A stretch of DNA of 64,000 nucleotides from a bacterium (GTDB lineage: Bacteria; Orphanbacterota; Orphanbacteria; Orphanbacterales; Orphanbacteraceae): NCBI GenBank assembly GCA_025782575.1, contig JALGYY010000043.1:1-64000 (forward strand), read 5' to 3'. The first letter of the stretch is position 1; each line of letters starts with the position of its first letter. Below the pieces are notes generated by a model that searched no databases, had not been told where the DNA came from, and worked only from the letters and a program-made list of their open reading frames with translations. The translations under genes and the position numbers were made by a program. Below are positions 7,382-15,800 of the stretch, in pieces.

Positions 7382-7438
7382 ATGACTAGAAAGGGATATT
7401 CGGCCGAGCAGATCATCGGAAAGGTGCGGGAATCCGAA
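7382..7438 (+). pseudogene. IS3-family OrfA fragment (N-terminus only)
   Basis: ATG ACT AGA AAG… encodes MTRKGYSAEQIIGKVRESEI, the standard beginning of the IS3-family OrfA helix-turn-helix protein (usually M-x-R-K-x-Y-S/T-x-E-Q-I-I-x-x-L-R-E-x-E). About 19 codons remain before the frame runs into unrelated IS481-like sequence. No terminal repeats of the IS are visible. Confidence 0.65.
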
Positions 7439-7443
7439 ATCAT

Positions 7444-7514
7444 GCAGGTGAAGGATCCTCTCGACAATCCTCGACAGATACGGCCAGAGATGGTCGAGAA
7501 GATCCTTCACCTGC
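7444..7514. repeat. 22-bp near-perfect inverted repeat at the junction of two IS fragments
   Basis: GCAGGTGAAGGATC (7444-7457) and GATCCTTCACCTGC (7501-7514) match perfectly. After one mismatch the match continues for 7 bp towards the centre (7459-7465 / 7493-7499). The left arm looks like an inverted copy of the IS481 coding sequence in the right arm, that is, a fold-back duplication made when the fragments were joined. Confidence 0.7.
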
Positions 7515-7630
7515 GAACCCAGTACCATCTCGGGCCGCAGAGAATTGCATGGTATCTGGAGCGCTATCATGGGTTCCCGACATCGCGTTCCAGCGTTTAC
7601 CGTACCCTGGTCCGCAAGGGAATGCCACAT
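7466..7630 (+). pseudogene. IS481-like transposase fragment (DNA-binding domain)
   Basis: The encoded stretch RPEMVEKILHLRTQYHLGP followed by QRIAWYLERYHGF and SSVYRTLVRKGMP matches the second helix-turn-helix region of IS481-type transposases. The DDE catalytic core is missing, because the frame ends at 7681 in unrelated sequence. It shares one reading frame with the upstream IS3 OrfA fragment, giving a meaningless chimera. Confidence 0.7.
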
Positions 7631-7716
7631 TCTTGGCTAGGGTATCACCCTCTCCCCAGAGAGGTTCCCGTCGAAACGTGACGGATCGCTTGTTCCTCGG
7701 TTCATCTTCTATGCCT

Positions 7717-8646
7717 CTACCAGTCCATGGTGCATTCAGAAGGGCGCTCCATCTCCCAGACCATCTGCCCGTTCCTGTCGATGTAACCAAACTGCACCGT
7801 GTAGCGCCCTTTCCCCTCGAACTTGAGCGCCCGAAACACCCTCGCGCGGCCATCTTGGAAATCGTCCGCCCGTGCGAATTGCGGCTCTATGATCACCTTG
7901 CCGATTCTATCACAGTAACCGGCGGCCCCCTCCGAATAGAATACAGCGAGTCCATCATGGAAATCGCCCGGCCGCCCTTCTTCTCGCTCGAATACAATAC
8001 CTCCCTTGCGATCTATGCAGCAGATCTTCATATCTGGCAAAGCAATCACAGAGGCGAGTTCCTCGGAGAACCGCCTCGCTCTTGAGAAGGTAGTTTCGAA
8101 CGCCTGGGTTCCATCTCGCTCAATGTAGATCCACGGGGCTGTTCGTGATTGTCGAACCGGGGCAAGGCCGTCAGAGAAGGAGCGTGCGTCCTCGAACTGA
8201 AGATCGAAGACGTACTCGCCCTTCCTGTTGATGAACCCCCAATTCATATCAATTCGAACGGCGCACAGATCCTCGGCGAATTCGTCGACACCGTCAAACT
8301 GGAGAGGTATCACGACTTCGCCGAAACGATTGAGGAATCCATGCTTGTTGTTCTTCACAACATGCGCAAGCCCCCTGTCGAACGACCAGATCTCGTCGTA
8401 TTCGGGCTTCATGACCAGATGACCGGATCGGTCCAAGAAACCCCAAGAACCACCGCGTCTGACTGCACCGATTGTCCGAAATGGCTTGGCAAAGTCGAAC
8501 TGGGGCTGAATGACGACCGTCCCTTCCCCGTCTATGTAACCCCACTGACCGTCGGCCACGATTGGGTAGAGCGATTTCTTGCCGCATCCGGAAACCACGA
8601 GCACAAAGCAAAGTACGGCGAATCGAGAAAGGAATGTTGTCCGCAT
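7717..8646 (-). CDS. WG-repeat lipoprotein
   Basis: A 309-residue predicted lipoprotein. The ATG at 8646 starts a signal peptide MRTTFLSRFAVLCFVLVVSGC with a lipobox cysteine. The mature part is a chain of about seven WG-type repeats, with units such as GQWGYIDGEGTVVIQPQFD, SWGFLDRSGHLVMKPEYD, KHGFLNRFGEVVIPLQFD, NWGFINRKGEYVFDLQFE and GYIDRNGQMVWEMER. These repeats probably build a beta structure; their biochemical role is poorly known. It is divergent from the membrane-protein/ATPase pair, separated by a hairpin-forming region. Starting upstream of 8646 would put 31 unlikely residues before the signal peptide. Confidence 0.85.
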   Translation of the reverse strand: MRTTFLSRFAVLCFVLVVSGCGKKSLYPIVADGQWGYIDGEGTVVIQPQFDFAKPFRTIGAVRRGGSWGFLDRSGHLVMKPEYDEIWSFDRGLAHVVKNNKHGFLNRFGEVVIPLQFDGVDEFAEDLCAVRIDMNWGFINRKGEYVFDLQFEDARSFSDGLAPVRQSRTAPWIYIERDGTQAFETTFSRARRFSEELASVIALPDMKICCIDRKGGIVFEREEGRPGDFHDGLAVFYSEGAAGYCDRIGKVIIEPQFARADDFQDGRARVFRALKFEGKGRYTVQFGYIDRNGQMVWEMERPSECTMDW

Positions 8647-8759
8647 CCAAAACCTGGAGGTCGGCACATGAAGTAACCATGTTGAGATACAGAGCAAGCC
8701 ATTGCCAATCGGACTTCCACTCTTGCCGTTTTCTCCCATCGCGCCCTCCGATTCCTTGT

Positions 8760-8795
8760 GGTCTTGGGGAGCGAGGAACCGCGCTCCCCAAGACC
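8760..8795. repeat. 14-bp perfect inverted repeat with 8-nt loop
   Basis: GGTCTTGGGGAGCG (8760-8773) and CGCTCCCCAAGACC (8782-8795) form a strong hairpin in the divergent intergenic region (8647-8973) between the WG-repeat lipoprotein and the membrane-protein gene. Neither side has a T-run, so it is not an ordinary terminator. It could be an operator, a transfer-related site or a remnant terminator. The rest of this 327-bp gap shows nothing else. Confidence 0.65.
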
Positions 8796-8973
8796 TTGAG
8801 ATTCAGGATGCTCTTTTCCGCTAGACTACCGAGAACTGAACCACAATACAAACATTCCTCAACAACGCACTTCCTACCATTTAACTTCAATCCCATTGCA
8901 GTCTGAACATCGCTCTTCTATAATTAAGCGAGTATTTGTGACCGACGTCCCTTTCATTTGAGGGAGGCTCCAT

Positions 8974-9696
8974 ATGCTGAAAGTCCTTTCCGCCCTTGCG
9001 TTTTCACACTGGTCCACGCTCATCGGGAACTTCCAGGCATCCCCGAAGGAGTTCTACACATCTGTCGAGGCGTCATTGGAGCAACGCGAGATTCCAGACA
9101 TCCAGACATCCCGAGTCGTCTATCCGGAAGGTGGCGCGTTTTCTCCACGTCGGGAATATCTTCGTGTGAAGAGCGGAGATCACCTTTTCGATATCTGCGG
9201 TGCACCGTTCGGAACTGGTTTCTTCTTCTCTTCGTGGCTCACGATGAAGGAGCGACGATGGGGGTATCTTTGGGGAATCGTCCTGCTCGTAGTGGTTTCT
9301 CTTGCCACGAGGTTACTCTATCCGCTTCTCGCTCCCCCGATTACGAGTCTCATCGGGTTCCCCTTGATTATCATGGATTCGACGGGACAATCGATTCTCT
9401 ACGGTATGGTGGCAGCGCTGGTCTTTTTCGGTATCCTCTGGATCTCCGCGCTCTTGGCGCGCATTGGTTCTCCGTGGCTTGAGGAGGCGATACTCTCCAT
9501 CCCTCTTGTTAATCTGCTCTACGCTTGGATCTTCCGGCCACTGACGTACTATCGCGTTGATACAATGCTCATGTTTGAAAAGTCGGTCCAGGCTGCCGTA
9601 CTCGAAGTCATCGACGAGATGACATCTGCCAAAGGTATCCGGTCGCTTTCGGATGATGAACGCAAACCCATCCACAGGGGATTTCTGAAGAGATAG
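8974..9696 (+). CDS. Membrane protein preceding the coupling ATPase
   Basis: A 240-residue protein I cannot place in a named family. It has a soluble N-terminal part (about residues 1-90) with a possible weak hydrophobic start, then three hydrophobic segments: WGYLWGIVLLVVVSLATRLL (about 96-115), a second at about 138-160 (ILYGMVAALVFFGILWISAL), and a third near 168-188 (ILSIPLVNLLYAWIF). A short charged C-terminus follows. GGGAGGCTCCAT gives a strong ribosome-binding site before the ATG. It ends 9 bp before the ATPase gene, so the two form an operon. By analogy with conjugation systems it may anchor or gate the ATPase in the inner membrane, but this is inference from position and topology only. 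Confidence 0.7.
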   Translation: MLKVLSALAFSHWSTLIGNFQASPKEFYTSVEASLEQREIPDIQTSRVVYPEGGAFSPRREYLRVKSGDHLFDICGAPFGTGFFFSSWLTMKERRWGYLWGIVLLVVVSLATRLLYPLLAPPITSLIGFPLIIMDSTGQSILYGMVAALVFFGILWISALLARIGSPWLEEAILSIPLVNLLYAWIFRPLTYYRVDTMLMFEKSVQAAVLEVIDEMTSAKGIRSLSDDERKPIHRGFLKR

Positions 9697-9705
9697 GCTG
9701 ATTAG

Positions 9706-12700
9706 ATGTCGCAGCATGAAGATCCTCGCACTCCAAGTGCCAGTGAGTTCCTAACCGCCCAGTTTTACAACTGGGAGCAGCGCGGCCGTGGGTGGCTACT
9801 CTGGAGCCAACCGGTAGACATCGAGCCCCCCTTCGAGCCATTCCGTTTTCACCAGACTGCTCCGAGAGGTCCTGCACTCGACGACGGTAGAAAGCCCACG
9901 ATCCTGAGCCGGCTTGCGGACGGTCTCTCAACCCTGGTCTCCGGGCAGCAGGCAAGGACTTCCAATGGAGCTGATGAAGACCACGAAGAAGTCCAACCCG
10001 CACCATACAGTTGCGACTCGCCTGTTATCGAATACCGACTCTCAGCTCCACCGGATCTCAAGATAGCAAGAGACACAGCCGAGCAGTTCCTCCTGAGCGT
10101 CCCTCCCACCCTTTCCCCGATCGCTTTTGAGGCAATCGGGACGACGGACTCTCTCACTCTCCAAGTGGCGTGTCGTGAGAACGATACCACTCATGTCCAT
10201 GGCCAACTCCGAGCCCACTTTCCCGACATTGCGTTCACTGTCCAAGACAGCTCCCTCATTCACAAATGGGAAGCCGCGCAAGAGGGACACCTTGTCATCG
10301 TGGATCTCGGACTTTCCCAGGAATTCATGCTTCCCCTGCGAGCTTTCAAGAACTTCCAGACAGACCCACTCACAGGTGTGCTTGGAGCTCTCTCCGAGCT
10401 TGAAGACAGGGAAATCGCGGTTTTTCAGGTGCTTTTCCAACCTGCCCGCCACCCGTGGGCTGATAGCATCATCCGCTCCGTTACGGATAACGAGGGTAAG
10501 AGTTTCTTCGTCGATGCCGCCACAATGCCCCGTGTGGCCAGGGAAAAGGCATCTCGACCGCTGTTCTCGGCGGTCATCCGTCTTGCGGCAACAAGCCCAC
10601 GGCCCGATCGTGCTTGGCACATTGTCAGAGCCATAAGCGGAGCACTTCAAGCATACTCAGAGCCTACAAGCAACGAGTTTATACCCCTCTCCAATGACGG
10701 CTACGATCCGGTGGACCATCTTGAAGACCTTTTCCTCCGGCGGAGCCGACGGAGTGGAATGCTCCTGAACTCCGAGGAGCTCGTCTCTCTTGTACATCCT
10801 CCCTCGGATACGGTGCGTATTCCGAAACTCCTGCGTGAAGAACGGAAGACCAAACGAGCCCCTGCGCTCGCAACAGGAAACGACCTCCAACTCGGGAAGA
10901 ACATTCACTCGGGCCAGACAGTTGATGTGTCTTTGAACCCGGAGCAGCGCTCCCGGCACATGTACGTAATCGGAGCTTCCGGGACGGGCAAGTCCACCCT
11001 TCTCCTCCATCTCATCACGCAGGATCTCGAAAACGGGCAGGGTTTCGGAATCCTCGACCCCCACGGGGGTCTCATCGACGAAGTTCTCGATCGAATCCCG
11101 GAGAACCGCGTGAAAGATGTTGTGATTCTCGATCCTGCGGACGAGAACTTTCCCGTCGGGTTCAACATCCTCTCAGCTCACTCGGAGCTTGAGAAGACCC
11201 TGCTTTCTTCCGATCTCGTCGCGATCTTTCGAAATCTGTCGACGACCTGGGGCGACCAGATGAATTCTGTCTTCGCGAATGCGATCATCGCGTTTCTCGA
11301 AAGCACGCGTGGGGGCACGCTTGTCGACCTCCGGAAGTTCCTGCTCGACGTGACGTTCCGGAACGACTTCCTCGAAACCGTGGACGATCCGGAAGTGGTC
11401 TACTTCTGGAAGAAGCAGTTTCCGATGCTCTCGGGGCGTCCCCAGACGCCAATCCTCACCCGACTCGATACTTTCTTACGTCCGAAGCTTATCCGGAACA
11501 TGGTGGCCCAGAAGGACGATCGAATCGATCTCGGTGAGATCATGAACACAGGGAAGATCTTCCTGGCAAGGCTATCCCAGGGGGCAATTGGGGAAGAAAA
11601 CGCCCGGCTCCTCGGTAATCTCATCGTCGCGAAGCTCCAGCAGATTGCGATGAGCCGCCAGGAGATGGCGGAATCGAAACGCCGTCCCTTCTACTTCTAC
11701 ATCGATGAGTTCCACAACTTCATTACGCCGACCATGGCACAAATTCTTTCGGGCGCCCGGAAGTACCGCCTTGCACTGATCCTGGCACACCAAGATCTCC
11801 AGCAGATTGCGAGTCGGGATACTGAAGTTCTCAACAGTGTCATTTCGAACCCCTACACGCGGGTTTGTTTTCGGGTCGGAGATCAGGACGCGCGAACACT
11901 GGAGAAGGGATTTGCAGACTTCGATCGGAAGGATCTTCAGAACCTCGGGACTGGACAGGCCGTAATCCGGGTCGAACGGGCGGAGTACGATTTCAACATC
12001 GATACGCCACTTCCTCCCCCAGTGGATCCCGAAGAGGCTACGATCCGGCGCAGAGCAGCCGTTGAGCATTCTCGGAAGGCCTATGCTCGCAATCGAGATG
12101 AAGTTGAGGCTCTCATTCGCGACTCGGCCGAAGCTCTACTCGGTATTGAAATCGGCCGGAAGAAGCGGGTCGAGCGTCCCACAACTCCAACTGCACCCGT
12201 CGCAAAGGCAAAACCCGAAACCCCTCCAGCGCCTCCTACAACAGCCAAGCCTCGCAGAAAACGGAAAGCACCGGAGTCTCCCTTGCTACCCGGACGAGGC
12301 GGTCAGCAGCACCGGTACCTTCAGGAACTCATCCGGCGGTGGGCAGAGTCAAAGGATTGGCAGGCCTCTGTTGAGGAGCCGATCTTGGACGGCATGGGGA
12401 ATGTCGATGTAGCTCTTCGCCGAGGCGAACATACTGTTGCGTGTGAAATCGGAGTATCATCACCTCCGGAACGCGAGCTGGAGAACATTCAGAAGTGTCT
12501 GGCCGGCAGCTTCGATCAGGTTGTCTGGATCTCGACAGAGAAGAAGACGCTCGTTAAAGTCCGTGCCCTCGTATCGACGAATATCTCGAAAGAGGATCGC
12601 GAGCGAGTAACCGTGGCCACGCCGGATGAGGTCTTCTCGGTCCTGGAGGCGATTGACGCCGAAGAGGCTGGAGGCGAGACAACAGTCCGGGGATATCGCG

Positions 12701-12810
12701 TAAAGGTACGGTATCAGCCCGTTTCCGGGGAAGAGAAGGGAATGAGGCGACAGGCGGTTTCGCAGGTCATCGCGAGGGCCCTCAGCAGGCTCAACGCGAA
12801 ATCTGAATAG
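9706..12810 (+). CDS. TraG/HerA-type DNA-translocating ATPase with nuclease-like C-terminal domain
   Basis: A 1034-residue protein resembling type IV coupling proteins and other FtsK/HerA-superfamily ATPases. Residues about 1-330 are a large unassigned region. Walker A is GASGTGKSTLLLHL (about 422), followed by ILDPHGGLIDEVL. Walker B is FYFYIDEFHNF (about 660), followed by the AHQDL sensor segment. A Pro/Lys-rich linker (about 815-860) leads to a domain (about 870-990) with GNVDVALRRGEHTVACEIGVSS. This has the D…E-x arrangement of PD-(D/E)XK folds but lacks the lysine after E. It likely moves DNA through or along the membrane with the upstream membrane protein. No relaxase or mating-pore gene is present in the window. 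Confidence 0.8.
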   Translation: MSQHEDPRTPSASEFLTAQFYNWEQRGRGWLLWSQPVDIEPPFEPFRFHQTAPRGPALDDGRKPTILSRLADGLSTLVSGQQARTSNGADEDHEEVQPAPYSCDSPVIEYRLSAPPDLKIARDTAEQFLLSVPPTLSPIAFEAIGTTDSLTLQVACRENDTTHVHGQLRAHFPDIAFTVQDSSLIHKWEAAQEGHLVIVDLGLSQEFMLPLRAFKNFQTDPLTGVLGALSELEDREIAVFQVLFQPARHPWADSIIRSVTDNEGKSFFVDAATMPRVAREKASRPLFSAVIRLAATSPRPDRAWHIVRAISGALQAYSEPTSNEFIPLSNDGYDPVDHLEDLFLRRSRRSGMLLNSEELVSLVHPPSDTVRIPKLLREERKTKRAPALATGNDLQLGKNIHSGQTVDVSLNPEQRSRHMYVIGASGTGKSTLLLHLITQDLENGQGFGILDPHGGLIDEVLDRIPENRVKDVVILDPADENFPVGFNILSAHSELEKTLLSSDLVAIFRNLSTTWGDQMNSVFANAIIAFLESTRGGTLVDLRKFLLDVTFRNDFLETVDDPEVVYFWKKQFPMLSGRPQTPILTRLDTFLRPKLIRNMVAQKDDRIDLGEIMNTGKIFLARLSQGAIGEENARLLGNLIVAKLQQIAMSRQEMAESKRRPFYFYIDEFHNFITPTMAQILSGARKYRLALILAHQDLQQIASRDTEVLNSVISNPYTRVCFRVGDQDARTLEKGFADFDRKDLQNLGTGQAVIRVERAEYDFNIDTPLPPPVDPEEATIRRRAAVEHSRKAYARNRDEVEALIRDSAEALLGIEIGRKKRVERPTTPTAPVAKAKPETPPAPPTTAKPRRKRKAPESPLLPGRGGQQHRYLQELIRRWAESKDWQASVEEPILDGMGNVDVALRRGEHTVACEIGVSSPPERELENIQKCLAGSFDQVVWISTEKKTLVKVRALVSTNISKEDRERVTVATPDEVFSVLEAIDAEEAGGETTVRGYRVKVRYQPVSGEEKGMRRQAVSQVIARALSRLNAKSE

Positions 12811-12836
12811 CCATCCACACTTAGAATTGTTACTTC

Positions 12837-15800
12837 TCACCGAATGATTACGTGCCTCTTCTGCACGAATCCCATAGGCGTCTGTACCCGGATGAAGTAG
12901 ACGCCTGAGCCCACCCTTCTCCCATCCTGACCTTTGAGATCCCACGGAACGTCATTCTCACCCTCTTGCAGTACCTTGCCAGACATCCTCGTGACAACTC
13001 TTCCCGCAACGCTGTAGACGACCACTTCGGCTCTGCAAGCCTCCGACACACCAATCATAAGGTGTACCTTTTCGCGACCCTCAGGCACTACATTCAGGCT
13101 CGGTGCGGAGACTGTCGGTGCCGGTTCGCTCTCCTCAGGTTCAGGAGGTTCAGGCTTGATCAGTTCCACAACCTGATAGGCAATTGGATCACCGGCACCG
13201 CCGATGGAATTTGGCCCATTGTCGTCAATCACACTCAGCCACCCGAACAACTTGTTCACATCTCGATGATACGGAGTATCCTGGTTGGTATCGATGGAAT
13301 GGCCATAGTAGCGTGCCACTTCCTCGCGCACGCCCTCTTCAGCGCAAAAGTAGTAGCAGTTCCACGCCGCGTTATCCACGATATACGCTCCGTACCCTAC
13401 GAGTGCGTCGAAGAGCTTCCTGCCGACTTCAGTCACCAGATCCACCCTATGCTTCTTGAGCGACTCCGGAATGGCCAAGAGCGACCCCATGCAAACATAC
13501 GGGTTATTGCCCGTGTAAAGTGGGTCATTCCCGTCCGGATCCCAATTCTTATCGCTCTTCCCTGCAGGCCAGCGAAAACTCCCAGGGCCTCGACAAAGCA
13601 AACTATCATTGACCAGAACCTTCAGAACATGGCGGATCGGCTCAGTCATGATGAGTTCGCCCCTCCGGATCGTCCCGCCAATGCTGGACAGTAGAGAGCC
13701 CCCATGGCCGCCGAGAATGCCGTCCCCATATATACTCTGGTTTGGGAAGTTCTCTCCATCCTCGTCCCTTGGAGGGACACCGTAAACATCACCCCCAGTT
13801 TCGCAGCGAGCGAGAGCATTAGATTGGACCAGGGTATCGCCGCCGGGCTGAAGAAACGCAGCCGTATTGTTCGGTGTCTCTGGGGGGTTAACATCTGGGA
13901 CAATCAAATCGTCCGGCACATGGGTGTAGACACCCGTCGGCTTTTCACCGCTACACCGCTGGGTAGACCAGCCGTCAAGATCGTCGTAAATTTCCCTAAC
14001 GGGATCGTCCTCGTCGGCTACTATCCAATGAATCGCATCGATACCAACAGCGCTCGCAGGACCGAGTCCCGCTACAACATATTGAGCCTCTGACCCAATA
14101 GGCGTACTCCAAATCGCATCGCGAGAAAATGGCTGCTTGTACTTGTCCCGTTGACTAAGGTCGTCTGGTATCATTTCCAATAGGATATCGCTAATCTCAT
14201 ATATTCCTGCTTGCTTCCCAAGGCCGAAGACGAGTCTACTCTCAAGAGTGCTCTCGATCGCGAAACCATTCAGTACATGAGGTCCCCCTGATGACGACAA
14301 AGTAATCCTTCCGCCCTTTTCCAATATGTTCTTTCCCATTCGCGGGTCCCCACGCCCGAGAAAGACATCTATTGTCGCATCTTCATCCCCTGGCCCGACG
14401 TACTTGCCGTTGAACGAGAGTCGATACTGCCATCGATCTGCAAGGACAATTGAATCTTGCTCTAGGTAGCTCGACCACGGATCGGATCCATCCTCCGTTC
14501 TTGTGACACGGGCCACACCATTCTCCAAACGGACATCACCTGATACGTGCCAACAGGCGGTTTTCGCATAATCCGGCGATGCCACCAGATTCGGGGGTTC
14601 GCAGAAGCAGATATCACGTTCTTCGAGACGGACATTTCGAATCCAGTAATCCCCGGCGACATTTCCGAACGCGAAACTGAGAACGCCATTATCAGCATCC
14701 GCAGGCGAAGTCAGCACCGTATCGATTGTGAACCACCCATTCCACACAGGCTGCGCGTGCTTGTAATAGAGCGGATTCCAATCCTCGGAATCGGTCGGAA
14801 TGACCAACTCGACATGTGCCACTCCGCCTGGAGTTGTCGACATGACTTCCGCATGGAAGTAGTAGTGCTTGTCCGTACGGAAGGATAGATTCTCCTGCCG
14901 AATCTGTGTAACCCAGACAGAATCGGAATCCAAACTTGAGTACATATGCCCGGCCATCTCACCATCTGGATCAGGCTCAACGGTGAATCGATCCTTGCCC
15001 GTTCGATGTTGAAACGTCCAGCAATCTCGATCATCGAAGCCCCCATCCCCAATCATGCTCCCGGGATCGAATTCACAGTGTAGCTCCTCAAGCAGAATGT
15101 TGCCGATCCTGCAAGTCCCAACATCCTGACCCATCGCATACACCAACTTTGCGCCCTCAATAGACCGATCCTCGGCGAGGGTGAATGCAGCAGACTCTAT
15201 TAATACAGGACCACCATCTACGCGTAGAGAATCCCATGGTCCAATGACCTCATTATCCTGATTTTGGATCGTAACCCAAATATCCATTGGGCGATCCGTT
15301 GCGATAGTCTGGCTCAGCCTATATTTCCTTCCCCTTGAAATTGGGAGGTTTGGTTGAAACAGTTGCGTCTCCCAAAACTCCCCGGGAGCAGACGACCAGA
15401 TCGCGGCAACCTGTTCGCCTTCTGCGTCGTTCTCGAACCAGAAACGATCCCCAACCCGATGCTGTCGTCCCCAACAATCCAACGACTCAAATGTAGGGGC
15501 AGCAATGAGCTGTCCAGGGTCCCGACGACAGTCAGTTTTCCGCAAGACAACACCCTCAATCCAAACGTCACCCGAGACCTTTCCCAATGCAAGGACGAAG
15601 CGGGATCTCGGGTCCGATTCCGTCGCCGTGAAATTCTCCCATATCTGTTGGGGTTGACTATCCAGCTCAAGATCCTGCCATAGACCATACCACTGCCACG
15701 GCGGTCCCCGGTTTTGCGAGATTGCCGTAATCGTGCAGGTTTGACTGCTCCATGCCCTGAAGGATAAGTGATAGTCTTCTCCAGCTTCAAGAGGTACGAG

